A DNA stretch of 64,000 nt from Cellulomonas sp. APG4 (GTDB lineage: Bacteria > Actinomycetota > Actinomycetes > Actinomycetales > Cellulomonadaceae), in the NCBI RefSeq assembly GCF_009996735.1, contig NZ_JAACYI010000013.1:39422-103421 (forward strand). The letters are read 5' to 3'. Position numbers and translations under genes: made by a program. The notes under the pieces are model-generated. The model saw only the letters and a list, made by a program, of their open reading frames with translations, was not told where the DNA came from and ran no database searches. Numbering within the stretch: position 1 is the first letter of the stretch; every line of letters starts with the position of its first letter. Positions 1 through 7,886 of the stretch are shown here, piece by piece.

Positions 1-267
1 CTCCGCGAGCGCCTGGTGCCCGAGGCACACGCCGAGCATCGGGGTCCCCGTCTGCGCGCAGTCGCGGATGACGTCCATGCTCGCTCCCGCCGCACGGGGG
101 GTGCCGGGACCGGGCGAGACGAGCACGCCGTCGTACTCCGCGCGCTCGTCGGCTGCGGGCACCGCGTCGTTGCGCACGACGACCGTCTGCGCCCCGAGCT
201 GGTCGAGGTAGCCCACGATCGTGTAGACGAACGAGTCGTAGTTGTCCACGACGAGGATGCGGGTCAT
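1..267 (-). CDS. pabA: Anthranilate/aminodeoxychorismate synthase glutamine amidotransferase subunit (3' end outside window)
   Basis: This is a class I glutamine amidotransferase that releases ammonia from glutamine for chorismate amination, serving folate or tryptophan synthesis. Only the first 89 codons lie in the window. The start reads MTRILVVDNYDSFVYTI, the classic TrpG/PabA opening. Further on are VSPGPGTP (oxyanion strand) and GVCLGHQAL, which holds the catalytic Cys. The ATG at 267 lies just downstream of a 52-residue membrane protein gene on the same strand, with stop and start nearly touching. In actinobacteria this gene sits between DUF881/crgA and the pknB-pknA-pbpA-rodA cluster, so those genes are expected to the left. 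trpG and pabA cannot be told apart from this fragment. Confidence 0.92.
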   Translation of the reverse strand, partial: MTRILVVDNYDSFVYTIVGYLDQLGAQTVVVRNDAVPAADERAEYDGVLVSPGPGTPRAAGASMDVIRDCAQTGTPMLGVCLGHQALAE

Positions 268-268
268 C

Positions 269-427
269 TCACTCCACCGTGATCTCGTTGAAGGGCAGGT
301 GCGGCGCGATCGCCGGGAACACCCACAGGAAGCAGGCGGCCACCACGGCGACCGCGAGGACGGCCAGCTCGACGACGCGCAGCCACGCGGGTCCCGGCAG
401 CGCGCGCCAGAGCCATCCGTACATCAT
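269..427 (-). CDS. Small single-pass membrane protein (52 aa)
   Basis: The 52-residue protein starts MMYGWLWRALPG and has one strong hydrophobic helix at about residues 15-40 (LRVVELAVLAVAVVAACFLW), then an acidic end. Its ATG at 427 overlaps the stop of the class E sortase gene in an ATGA junction, and its stop nearly meets the pabA start. It therefore belongs to the DUF881-sortase-pabA transcription unit. Small membrane proteins of this kind are common beside class E sortases in Cellulomonas-like genomes. No catalytic motif is visible. The role is unknown; a membrane partner of the sortase is only a guess from position. Confidence 0.7.
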   Translation of the reverse strand: MMYGWLWRALPGPAWLRVVELAVLAVAVVAACFLWVFPAIAPHLPFNEITVE

Positions 428-1233
428 GCGCCTCCCGTGCCGGTGGGTGCCTCGACGTCCGTGCCCGCCCCGGCCTCGGCCGGCACCTCGCCGAGGGCCT
501 CTGGGAGACCCTCGCTGACCGGCTGCCACGTGTCGAGCTCGGCGTGGACGATGAACCGCTCGCGCGCGCTGAACATCGGGTGGCACGTGGTGAGCGTCAT
601 CATCGCGGTGGTGGGCTCCGCACCCGGGTCGCCGGGGACCGGCGCGATCACCTCGACGTCGCGGGGAAGCACCACCCGGGTCTCGGTGACCCGGTAGACG
701 AACCACGCCTCGGGTGTCTGCACCACGAGCGGGTCACCCACCTGGAGGTCCTCGACCAGATGGAACGGCTTGGCGTAGGTCGTGCGGTGCGCGGCCAGCG
801 CGAAGTTGCCCACCTCGCCCGGCATCGCCGTGCCCTCGTAGTGACCGATGCCGAGCACGTCGAGCACGTCCGGCCGGCTGGTCCCCTGCGACACGGGCCG
901 CACGTAGTCGCTGCCCCACCGCGGAACGCGCAGGGTGGCGAAGGTCGTGGCGTGGGCCGGCTCGTCGAGCACGGGTGGGTCGGACGGCGTCGTGGGCTCG
1001 GACGCGGCCTCGGGCAGGGGGACGTCGTCGGTGTCGACCGCCCAGTCGAGGTCCTCGACGACGGCACGCTGCTCGCGGCCCGCCTCGACGTCCGTCCACC
1101 ACAGCTGCCACACCACGAACAGCGCGACGAGCACGCCGAGCGTGACGAGCAGCTCGCCCAGGACGGTCAGGACGAGGTGCCCGGGTGAGGGTCGTCGCGC
1201 CGGGGGACGGACGGGTGCCGTCGTGGTGCTCAC
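424..1233 (-). CDS. Class E sortase
   Basis: A membrane-anchored cysteine transpeptidase that attaches surface proteins or processes pilins. The 269-residue protein has a proline-rich cytoplasmic start, one N-terminal membrane helix (about residues 20-42), a variable linker and a sortase barrel. The catalytic residues are visible: His149 in ALAAHRTTY, Cys217 in TLTTCHP, and Arg in ARERF (224-226). TLTTC with HRTTY is typical of actinobacterial class E. The GTG start at 1233 overlaps the DUF881 stop (GTGA), which indicates translational coupling. No LPxTG substrate gene is next to it, so this looks like a housekeeping sortase of the crgA region. The Pro/Glu-rich tail after residue 240 is probably unstructured. 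Confidence 0.93.
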   Translation of the reverse strand: MSTTTAPVRPPARRPSPGHLVLTVLGELLVTLGVLVALFVVWQLWWTDVEAGREQRAVVEDLDWAVDTDDVPLPEAASEPTTPSDPPVLDEPAHATTFATLRVPRWGSDYVRPVSQGTSRPDVLDVLGIGHYEGTAMPGEVGNFALAAHRTTYAKPFHLVEDLQVGDPLVVQTPEAWFVYRVTETRVVLPRDVEVIAPVPGDPGAEPTTAMMTLTTCHPMFSARERFIVHAELDTWQPVSEGLPEALGEVPAEAGAGTDVEAPTGTGGA

Positions 1234-2000
1234 GCGTCGGCCTGCTCGGGCAGCCGGGCGTGGCTGAGCTCGAGGCTGCCCTGGTAGCCGGCGAGCTCGA
1301 GGTCGGTCGACTCCTCGACCTGGTAGCCGAGACCGATGGTCGCGGCGGCGTCCTCGATCGCCTGCACCTTGCGTGAGTCGGCGAGGGCGTCGCGCAGGTC
1401 CTCCGGGTCACCGATCGCGCGCACCACGTAGGGCGGGGAGTACGTGCGGCCGTGCAGCAGCAGCACGTTCCCCACGCAGCGGAACGCCGAGGTGGACACC
1501 ACGCGCTCGTCCTGGAGGGTCATCGCCTCGGCGCCCCCGGCCCACAGCGCGTTGATGACGGCCTCGAGATCCTGCTGGTGGATCACGAGCATGTCGTTGG
1601 TGACCCAGTCGGGCTGCGGCAGGTTGGTCGGCGCGTCCGTCAGGCGCACCGTGACCCCGTCTCCCGCGACCGGGGTGCGTCCTGCGACCAGCTCGGTGAG
1701 CAGCTGCTGCTCGTCGTCGACCGAGGGCAGACCCGCCGTACCGACGTCCGTGAGGCGGTCGACCTCCCCACGCAGCTCCTCGACCTCGCCGGCGAGCTGC
1801 TCCGAGCGGTCGACCTCGGCCTGGACGAGGCCCAGCAGGTCCTGGGCCTCGCGGTCCCCGACCCCGCCGGAGAGACGGGCGTTCGCCGCGAAGAGGAAAC
1901 CTGCGAGCACCAGGACGAGGCCCACGCCGACGGCCCCGCGCACACCCCTACGGGTGCGTCGGGCCGGCGGTGGGCTCTCGGCCCCGGGGTCGGTGGTCAC
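1230..2000 (-). CDS. DUF881 family protein
   Basis: The 256-residue protein has a short Arg/Pro-rich cytoplasmic start, one membrane helix (GVGLVLVLAGFLFAANARL, about 26-44), a coiled-coil segment (EVDRSEQLAGEVEELRGEV) and a globular DUF881 domain with NDMLVIHQQDLEAV and NALWAGGAEAM. DUF881 proteins sit beside crgA and the pknAB/rodA cluster across actinobacteria (for example Rv0012). The divisome-associated bitopic layout resembles FtsL/DivIC/FtsQ-type proteins, but function is not established. It starts with GTG at 2000 and is divergent from crgA, with about 90 bases between them holding both promoters. Confidence 0.9.
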   Translation of the reverse strand: MTTDPGAESPPPARRTRRGVRGAVGVGLVLVLAGFLFAANARLSGGVGDREAQDLLGLVQAEVDRSEQLAGEVEELRGEVDRLTDVGTAGLPSVDDEQQLLTELVAGRTPVAGDGVTVRLTDAPTNLPQPDWVTNDMLVIHQQDLEAVINALWAGGAEAMTLQDERVVSTSAFRCVGNVLLLHGRTYSPPYVVRAIGDPEDLRDALADSRKVQAIEDAAATIGLGYQVEESTDLELAGYQGSLELSHARLPEQADA

Positions 2001-2089
2001 GCGGCTCCTCGTCGACAGGTGCGCCCACTACGCTAGACGACGAACCACGGGCGACGGTGCCCGTCGCCCCACGCTCGCCAGGAGATGTC

Positions 2090-2335
2090 GTGCCCGAGTC
2101 CCGGTCCCGCAAGAAGCCCGCCTACACGCCGCCGCCCGAGGCGAAGGCCGAGAAGGGCAACCCGCCGTGGCTGGTGCCCACGATGGTCGGGCTCATGCTG
2201 CTGGGCCTCGCGTGGGTCGTGGTCACCTACATCACGCAGACCGCGTGGCCCATCCCGAACATCGGGAACTACAACCTGCTCATCGGCTTCGCGCTCATCA
2301 TCGCGGGCTTCGGGCTCACCACCCGCTGGCGCTGA
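2090..2335 (+). CDS. crgA: Cell division protein CrgA
   Basis: CrgA is a small membrane protein that binds FtsZ, FtsQ, FtsI and CwsA and helps place peptidoglycan synthesis at the septum in actinobacteria. This copy is 81 residues, the normal length. It starts VPESRSRKKPAY, has a basic cytoplasmic tail, and two membrane helices (about 32-50 and 60-78) with the family motif NIGNYNLLIGFALI. The GTG at 2090 is chosen because AGGAG lies five bases upstream and matches the family start; an upstream in-frame ATG at 1970 would run into the divergent DUF881 gene. Confidence 0.93.
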   Translation: MPESRSRKKPAYTPPPEAKAEKGNPPWLVPTMVGLMLLGLAWVVVTYITQTAWPIPNIGNYNLLIGFALIIAGFGLTTRWR

Positions 2336-2400
2336 CCCCCGGGCCTCCGGCCGCACACCGCACCACGGGCCCCGTCGACGCACCAGCGTCGGCGGGGCTC

Positions 2401-2489
2401 GTCCGTCCCCGCGCACCGTCCACCCTCGTCCGTCCCCGCGCGCGGTCCACCCTCGTCCGTCCCCGCGCACCGTCCACCCTCGTCCGTCC
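2401..2489. repeat. Tandem repeat, 27-base unit, about 3.3 copies
   Basis: Three consecutive 27-base units (2401-2427, 2428-2454, 2455-2481) plus eight bases of a fourth. Each starts GTCCGTCCCCGCGC and ends CCACCCTC. Units 1 and 3 are identical; unit 2 differs at two positions. It lies just after the crgA stop in non-coding DNA. The unit is a multiple of three, but the reading frames through it resemble no protein. Confidence 0.85.
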
Positions 2490-2753
2490 GGCCGCCGGGG
2501 CCGGCCATACCCTCCGCCGCGGTCGGTCCCGGCGGTCCTTGTGACGGACGGGACTCCCGTGGCCGATGGGACGTCACATCCGACACTCCGTCCACTCCCG
2601 CACCAAGCACCGCGACGACGGACCGCGCAGGGCCGTGGGCCGGCGTCCGGACGTCACGGGTCTGGTGGCCGTTCCCCGACCACGGAGGGCTTCGGGTCGC
2701 CGCGCCTCGCCCTCGGCGGCGAGGCCTCGTCCGTCCCCAGGGGTGGAGATCTC

Positions 2754-2783
2754 TGTGGATAACTACACGGGTGTAGTTCCACA
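2754..2783. promoter_or_regulatory. Imperfect palindrome with a perfect DnaA box
   Basis: TGTGGATAA at 2754-2762 is, on the minus strand, TTATCCACA, the strict DnaA-box consensus. It runs into an uninterrupted inverted repeat AACTACAC-GG-GTGTAGTT at 2761-2778, followed by CCACAG, which mirrors the CTGTGG on the left. The whole site is a near-palindrome of about 30 bases. It could bind DnaA, act as a bidirectional terminator for the convergent genes, or be an operator. Only the sequence match is certain. Confidence 0.6.
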
Positions 2784-2987
2784 GGTGTGAGCAACCCTGG
2801 GGACGACGAGCGCGTACCTCCGGCCACCCTCCTCCACGCCGACGCAGGCCCACCGCACGGGGCCTGCGGGGAGGGTCACCGAGACGTGTGGAAGGCTCCC
2901 GTCGCCGTGCGAGTGAGATCCTCCACGGCCCGGGGCGGGCAGCATGCCCCGCACCCTCGACGTCCGCCGCGCAGACTCAGCGGGGGA

Positions 2988-3824
2988 TCAGAGGGCGGCG
3001 TACGCCGTCAGCGCGACGACGACGAGCAGCACCGCCATGACGACGGGGGCGGCCCAGCCCACGAGCGCCCGGCGGTCGCGGGGCACGTACGCGAACGCCG
3101 CGCCGAGGGCGGCGCCCACCACGAGCCCGCCCAGGTGCGCCTGCCACGCGATGCCGGGCACCACGAACCCGATCACCGCGTTGATCGCGAGGAGCACCAG
3201 GATCTGCCGTGCGTCGGCGCCCACGCGGCGCAGCACCACGAGGACGGCGCCGAAGAGCCCGAACACGGCTCCTGACGCACCGACCACCCACTGCAGGTAT
3301 TCACCGAGCAGCAGGAAGCCGACGGACCCGCCGACCGCCGAGAGCACGAACAGGGCCACGAACCTCGCCCGTCCCAGCTGCTGCTCGAGGAACGGCCCCA
3401 CGAGCCACAGCGCGTACAGGTTGAAGGCGATGTGCAGCACCATCCCGCGGCTGTGCAGGAAGGCCGCGGTGAGGAACCGCCACGGCTCGTACTCGCCCCA
3501 GGCGGGGCTGAAGATCCAGCGTGACTCCCACGCCCAGCCGAGCGCGAGCTGCAGCGCGAAGCTCACGAGGCACAGCCCCAGGATGGTCAGCGTGACCACC
3601 GGCCGACCGCCTCGCACGGGAGCGCCGAACCGCGTGCGCGTCTGCGGTGCCGTGCGCGCGGCCTCGCGCACGCAGTCCACGCAGTGGATGCCGACGGCGG
3701 CCTGACGCTGGCACTCGGGGCACGCCGGCCGCCCGCAGCGCTGGCAGCGCACGTAGGACACCCTGTCGGGGTGTCGCGGGCAGACCGGCGTCTCGACCTG
3801 GGCCGACGGGTCGTCGGTACTCAT
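2988..3824 (-). CDS. Rhomboid family intramembrane serine protease with N-terminal zinc-binding segment
   Basis: A membrane protease that cuts substrates within the bilayer. The 278-residue protein starts with a Cys/His-rich segment (Cys15, His18, Cys27, Cys30, Cys35, Cys38, Cys48, Cys51), a B-box-like zinc-binding motif common in actinobacterial rhomboids. Six or seven helices follow. Catalytic Ser184 is in VGASGAVFGL, and His230 is in WQAHLGGLV. HIAFNLYALW is the loop-1/helix-2 signature. It lies downstream of the cyclophilin gene on the same strand, a pairing often seen near actinobacterial origins. Substrates are unknown. Confidence 0.95.
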   Translation of the reverse strand: MSTDDPSAQVETPVCPRHPDRVSYVRCQRCGRPACPECQRQAAVGIHCVDCVREAARTAPQTRTRFGAPVRGGRPVVTLTILGLCLVSFALQLALGWAWESRWIFSPAWGEYEPWRFLTAAFLHSRGMVLHIAFNLYALWLVGPFLEQQLGRARFVALFVLSAVGGSVGFLLLGEYLQWVVGASGAVFGLFGAVLVVLRRVGADARQILVLLAINAVIGFVVPGIAWQAHLGGLVVGAALGAAFAYVPRDRRALVGWAAPVVMAVLLVVVALTAYAAL

Positions 3825-3858
3825 CGGCTCGGTCCCTGAGACGTGCGAGCGGGAGTGC

Positions 3859-4398
3859 TCAGCGCTCGACGGAGACCGACGTCAGGGTGATGTCCTCGAC
3901 CGGCCGGTCGCCCGGGCGCGTGGGGGTCGTCGCGATCGCGTCCACGACCGCGCGGCTCTCGTCGTCCGCGACCTTGCCGAAGATCGTGTGCTTGCCGTTG
4001 AGCCACGGCGTCGCGGCCACAGAGATGAAGAACTGCGAGCCGTTGGTGCCGCCCGGCTTGCCCGTGACCGGGTCCCGGCGCTGGCCCGCGTTGGCCATCG
4101 CGAGCAGGTAGGGCTCACCGAAGTTCAGCTCGGGGTGGATCTCATCGTCGAAGGTGTAGCCCGGGCCACCGGTGCCGGTGCCCAGCGGGTCCCCACCCTG
4201 GATCATGAAGCCCGCGATGACGCGGTGGAAGAGCAGGTCCGAGTACAGCGGGTCCGTGCGCTCGGCGCCCGTGGACGGGTCCGTCCAGGTCTGCTCGCCC
4301 GTGGCGAGGCCGACGAAGTTGCGGACCGTCTTCGGGGCGTGGTTCTCGAAGAGCTCGATGCGGATGTCACCGGCGGAGGTGTGCAGGGTCGCGAACAT
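3859..4398 (-). CDS. ppiA: Peptidyl-prolyl cis-trans isomerase, cyclophilin type
   Basis: A cytoplasmic proline isomerase of 179 residues starting MFATLHTSAGDIRIELF. The cyclophilin core is complete: FHRVIAGFMIQGGDP with the catalytic Arg, GTNGSQFFIS, LNGKHTIFGKV, and an N-terminal NHAPKTVRNFV strand. There is no signal peptide. The ATG at 4398 is chosen because all upstream sequence in this frame is the antisense of the next gene and has no family match. The rhomboid gene lies about 35 bases downstream. Confidence 0.95.
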   Translation of the reverse strand: MFATLHTSAGDIRIELFENHAPKTVRNFVGLATGEQTWTDPSTGAERTDPLYSDLLFHRVIAGFMIQGGDPLGTGTGGPGYTFDDEIHPELNFGEPYLLAMANAGQRRDPVTGKPGGTNGSQFFISVAATPWLNGKHTIFGKVADDESRAVVDAIATTPTRPGDRPVEDITLTSVSVER

Positions 4399-4513
4399 GT
4401 CGCCATCCTCGCACGAGGCGCCGACCCCCGCGCAGACCGGGCCCAACGGTGGCAGCATGGACGGACGGGCCCCCGCGCGGGGCCGCACGCAGCCGCCGAC
4501 CAGGGAGTCGATG

Positions 4514-5602
4514 ATGTTCCACACACGCCGTCCTGCCCGCACGAGCGTCGATGCCGAGCGTCTCAAGAGCCAGGCGGCGGAGGTGGGTGCGGTGCTGGCC
4601 GACGCGGGCAGCCACGCCGGCAAGACGGCGACGCAGCTGGCCGAGCAGGCGAAGGTCGCAGCCGAGCACGCGAGGGAGTGGGCCTCGCCGCGCGTCGAGC
4701 ACGCGGTCGACTGGGCGTCGCCCCGCGTCGAGAAGGCGTGGCACGACGTGAGCAAGGCCGCCGGCCCCAAGGTCGAGAAGGCGGCCGGCAAGGCGGTCCC
4801 GCTCGTCGACACGGCGCACGACAAGCTGCTCGAGGACCTGCTGCCCAAGGTCGTCGCCGCGCTCAACGCTGCCGCCGCGGCGACCGCGGTGGGCGTCGAC
4901 AAGGCGCACGACGTCGCGTCGGCCAAGCTCTCGGAGATCGCGCACCTCGAGCCGCCGGCACCGCCCAAGAAGCACACCGGAGCCAAGGTCTTCTGGTTCC
5001 TCGCGGGCCTCGCCGCCCTCGGCGCGGCGTTCACGGCCTGGCGCCGCAGCCAGCCCCAGACCGACCCGTGGGCGGAGCAGCCGTGGGAGCCGGCCGAGCG
5101 CCGCGAGGAGATGCTGAGCGAGGTGCGCCACGGGATCGGCGAGGCCGCCGAGGCCGTCGGCGAGGCCGCCGGGGGAGCCGTCGCCAAGACCCGCGAGGCC
5201 ACCGAGAAGGCGCGCGAGGCGACCGAGAAGGCCGCGGAGAAGGCCCGTGAGGCCGGCGCGAAGGCAGGCCCGCGACGCTCCTCCTCGGCGGACACCGAGA
5301 CCACGCAGGCTCTGCCGACCTCGGGCACCTCGACGTCGTCGTCCGCCTCGACCGGCACGAGCTCGACGGACAAGGGCACCAGCGACAAGGGCACCGGAGC
5401 GACGTCGTCGTCCGCGACCGGCACCTCCTCGGGCAGCAAGGGCGGCAAGGCCACGGGCGGCTCGAGCACCTCGGCGGCCGGGACCACGCGCCGCTCCTCG
5501 ACCAGCAGCAGCACGGGTGCCTCGGGCACCACCCGCAAGAAGAGCACGGGCACCTCGGGAACCAAGCCCACGACCGGGGACACGGGCGGCTCCGCCTCCT
5601 GA
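4514..5602 (+). CDS. Helical, membrane-anchored repeat protein (DUF5324-like)
   Basis: The 362-residue protein starts MFHTRRPARTSVD. Residues 10-150 are an Ala/Glu/Lys-rich amphipathic region with a repeated phrase (WASPRVEHAVD, WASPRVEKAWH). One membrane helix follows (VFWFLAGLAALGAAFTAW, about 158-176), then another charged helical block (EATEKAREATEKAAEKAREA) and a 110-residue Ser/Thr/Gly tail. Proteins of this build lie beside cyclophilin and rhomboid genes in actinobacteria and are annotated DUF5324 in Streptomyces; function is not known to me. Two ATGs are possible (4511, 4514); 4514 has the better spacing from GGGAG at 4503-4507. The low-complexity tail may bind wall or DNA, which is a guess. 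Confidence 0.8.
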   Translation: MFHTRRPARTSVDAERLKSQAAEVGAVLADAGSHAGKTATQLAEQAKVAAEHAREWASPRVEHAVDWASPRVEKAWHDVSKAAGPKVEKAAGKAVPLVDTAHDKLLEDLLPKVVAALNAAAAATAVGVDKAHDVASAKLSEIAHLEPPAPPKKHTGAKVFWFLAGLAALGAAFTAWRRSQPQTDPWAEQPWEPAERREEMLSEVRHGIGEAAEAVGEAAGGAVAKTREATEKAREATEKAAEKAREAGAKAGPRRSSSADTETTQALPTSGTSTSSSASTGTSSTDKGTSDKGTGATSSSATGTSSGSKGGKATGGSSTSAAGTTRRSSTSSSTGASGTTRKKSTGTSGTKPTTGDTGGSAS

Positions 5603-5619
5603 CCTCCGCACCGGCAGCG

Positions 5620-5656
5620 ACGAGAGCCCGTCACCACCGCGGTGACGGGCTCTCGT
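5620..5656. terminator. Bidirectional terminator hairpin
   Basis: A perfect 16-base-pair stem (5620-5635 with 5641-5656; left arm ACGAGAGCCCGTCACC) and a five-base loop. It lies between the convergent helical repeat protein gene and wrbA. No U-tract follows, as is usual in high-GC actinobacteria. Confidence 0.85.
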
Positions 5657-5675
5657 GCGTACGGGGCGGTGCCGG

Positions 5676-6275
5676 TCAGCCGGTCAGCCGGCGCGACACG
5701 TCGATCGTCCGCACCGCCAGGTGGTCGAGCGCGGCCAGCACGTCGTCACCCGGCTCCCAGTCGCTCTGCGGCCCCGACACGTGCGAGACCCCGTACGGGT
5801 TGCCGTCGGCGAACTTGAGCGGGTCCGTGTACCCGGGGGCCACAAGGATCCCGCCGAAGTGGCACACCATGCGGTAGATCGACAGCAGCGTGGACTCCTG
5901 GCCGCCGTGCTTGGTCTGCGACGACGTGAAGCCCGCGAACACCTTGTCCACGAGGCCACCCTCGGCCCACAACGGGCCGAGCGTGTCGACGTACTGCTGG
6001 AACTGGCTGGTCACGTTGCCGAAGCGGGTGGGGGAGCCGAAGAGCACGACGTCGGCCCACGCGGCGTCGTCGGGCGTGGCGCGAGGTTCGTCCGCGGTGC
6101 GCTCGACGTGCTCCGCCCAGTCGGGGTTTCCCTCGATCGCCTCGCGCGGGGCGATCTCCGGGACCTGCCGGCGCCGCACCTCGGCGCCGTGCCCGACGGC
6201 GGCCTGCTCGAGGCGTTGCGCCATCGAGTGCAGGTTCCCGGTGGCGGAGTAGTAGATGATCGCGACGTTCGTCAT
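5676..6275 (-). CDS. wrbA: NAD(P)H:quinone oxidoreductase, WrbA type
   Basis: A flavodoxin-fold FMN enzyme that reduces quinones by two electrons and so limits redox cycling. The 199-residue length is normal. The N-terminal FMN phosphate loop YYSATGNLHSMA is clear, as are GSPTRFGNVTSQFQQYVD and FAGFTSSQTKHGGQESTLLS, both WrbA signatures, followed by HFGGILVAPGYTDP. It is a single gene, convergent with its left neighbour and separated from it by a strong terminator. No redox-sensing operator is obvious upstream. Confidence 0.95.
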   Translation of the reverse strand: MTNVAIIYYSATGNLHSMAQRLEQAAVGHGAEVRRRQVPEIAPREAIEGNPDWAEHVERTADEPRATPDDAAWADVVLFGSPTRFGNVTSQFQQYVDTLGPLWAEGGLVDKVFAGFTSSQTKHGGQESTLLSIYRMVCHFGGILVAPGYTDPLKFADGNPYGVSHVSGPQSDWEPGDDVLAALDHLAVRTIDVSRRLTG

Positions 6276-6369
6276 GGCACCTCCTGTGTGGTGCCTCGAT
6301 CGTCCGTCGCGCGGCGCCGCCCCGCATCCCGGGCACGACGGTGGCCCGTGGCGCGACCGCGCGGGGAGC

Positions 6370-7356
6370 TCAGTCCGCGGGGAGCTCCGCGGGCAGGCCC
6401 ACGCGCGCGAACAGCGCGGTGTCGAACCAGGCGGTCACGCGTGCGACGCCGTCGGGGGTGACCGTCGGCAGGTGCAGGTTGAACGCCCGGTGCACGCCGT
6501 CCTCGCCGCGCATGTACAGGCCGAGCACCACCTGCCCGTTCGCCCGTGCGGGCAGCAGCCGCATGTCGCCCGGACCGTTCGCCGGGCAGTGCTGGGTGAT
6601 GAGGGCCGCGATCTGCCGAGCGCCCTCGAACCAGTCGAGGAACGGCGGCATCTCCCACACGGCGTCCTCGGTGAGCGCCGCGACGAGGCGCTCCATGTCG
6701 TACTCCTCGAACGCGCGCACGTACTCCTCGAGCAACGTGCGCAGGCGCGGGTCGCCGTCGTCGAGCGCGACCGGCTCCTGCTCGGCGACCTTCGCGAGGT
6801 GGGCCCGCGCGCGCTGGAGGCTGCTGTTGACCGACGCGACGGAGATCCCGAGCGCCTCCGCCGCCTCGGCGGCCCGCCAGCGGAGCACGTCGCACAGCAG
6901 CACGACGGCGCGCTGCTGCGCCGTGAGGTGCTGCAGCGCGGCCACCAGGGCGAGGCGCACGTTGTCGCGGGTGACCACCTCGTCCGCCGGGTCCGTCGCC
7001 GGGCCCGACCAGAGCACGTCGTCGGGCACCGGCTCGAGCCACGGGACCTCGTGCCGTGGGTTGAGCTCGTGCGCCGGGTCCGCCGCGGGCTGGCCGAGGC
7101 CCGTGGGCAGGGGTCGGCGCGCGCGTCCCTCGAGCGCCGTGAGGCACGTGTTGGTCGCGATGCGGTACATCCACGTGCGCACGGACGAGCGGTTCTCGAA
7201 GCCGTGGAACGCGCGCCAGGCACGCAGGTACGTCTCCTGGACCAGGTCCTCGGCGTCCTGGACTGAGCCGACCATGCGGTAGCAGTGGGCGAGCAGCTCG
7301 CGCCGGAGCGGCTCTGTCTGCGTGAGGAAGGTCTCCTCGGTCGCGGCGAGGGTCAC
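6370..7356 (-). CDS. ECF sigma factor with C-terminal SnoaL-like domain (SigX5/SigG-like)
   Basis: An RNA polymerase sigma factor of about 328 residues, longer than a minimal ECF factor. Region 2 is present (LLAHCYRMVGSVQDAEDLVQ, TYLRAWRAFHGF, VRTWMYRIATNTC), as is region 4 (LTAQQRAVVLLCDVLRW, then the helix-turn-helix with ALGISVASVNSSLQRAR). The last 120 residues form a SnoaL/NTF2-like domain (LEEYVRAFEEYDMERLVAAL, then WFEGARQIAALI). Such factors use the tail for control instead of a classical anti-sigma factor. The start is set at GTG 7356, with TAGCGT seven bases upstream and no Shine-Dalgarno, as in a leaderless transcript. It is divergent from a VOC protein gene. Confidence 0.88.
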   Translation of the reverse strand: MTLAATEETFLTQTEPLRRELLAHCYRMVGSVQDAEDLVQETYLRAWRAFHGFENRSSVRTWMYRIATNTCLTALEGRARRPLPTGLGQPAADPAHELNPRHEVPWLEPVPDDVLWSGPATDPADEVVTRDNVRLALVAALQHLTAQQRAVVLLCDVLRWRAAEAAEALGISVASVNSSLQRARAHLAKVAEQEPVALDDGDPRLRTLLEEYVRAFEEYDMERLVAALTEDAVWEMPPFLDWFEGARQIAALITQHCPANGPGDMRLLPARANGQVVLGLYMRGEDGVHRAFNLHLPTVTPDGVARVTAWFDTALFARVGLPAELPAD

Positions 7357-7444
7357 CCGCGTGACGCTACCCCCGATGAGTTCGCGTGCGGAAGAGGTCG
7401 GTACCCATGACGGCGTCACCGCGGCGCCGAGGAGGAGGGCTCCC

Positions 7445-7843
7445 GTGGACCGCATGCTGTTCGTCAACCTGCCGGTCGCCGACCTCGAGGCCTCGCGCCG
7501 CTTCTACACCGGCCTGGGCTTCGGGGTGAACGAGATGTTCTCGGACGACAGGTGCGCGTGCGTCGTCGTCTCCGACGCGATCTTCGTGATGCTGCTCGAC
7601 CGCGACCGCTTCGCCGACTTCACCGACCGGCCCACGGCGGACCCGACGGCGAGCACGGGTGTCGTCAACTGCCTGTCGGCGGACTCGCGCGACGAGGTCG
7701 ACGCCCTCGTCGCGTCCGCCGAGGCGCACGGCGGCCGGAGCGGTCGCACGTTCGCCGACGGCCCCATGTACGGCCGCTCGTTCGACGACCCGGACGGCCA
7801 CGTCTGGGAGGTGCTGCACATGGAGCTCGCGGGCGTCCCGTGA
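7445..7843 (+). CDS. VOC family (glyoxalase/bleomycin-resistance fold) protein
   Basis: The 132-residue vicinal-oxygen-chelate protein starts VDRMLFVNLPVADLEASR. It has the two-module fold with RFYTGLGFGVNEMFSD, VLLDRDRFADF and the C-terminal SFDDPDGHVWEVLHME. Its family resembles the lactoylglutathione-lyase-like PhnB/YaeR group with a typical GHVWE metal ligand. GTG at 7445 has AGGAGG about seven bases upstream. It is divergent from the SnoaL-tailed sigma factor, and such VOC proteins are often co-located with those factors, so joint regulation is plausible. The substrate is unknown. Confidence 0.88.
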   Translation: MDRMLFVNLPVADLEASRRFYTGLGFGVNEMFSDDRCACVVVSDAIFVMLLDRDRFADFTDRPTADPTASTGVVNCLSADSRDEVDALVASAEAHGGRSGRTFADGPMYGRSFDDPDGHVWEVLHMELAGVP

Positions 7844-7886
7844 GCGCCGCGAGAGCGACCCCCGCCGACGACGGTGCCGTGCGGGC

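Larger units (their letters stand above)
2336..2987. other. Gene-free interval between convergent crgA and rhomboid genes
   Basis: About 650 bases without a convincing gene. It holds a 27-base tandem repeat (2401-2489) and, at 2754-2783, an imperfect palindrome containing a perfect DnaA box. The open frames here have no recognisable protein and overlap each other on both strands. Neighbouring genes converge, so no promoter is required. A long convergent gap with a DnaA box is unusual and is raised under findings. Confidence 0.6.
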
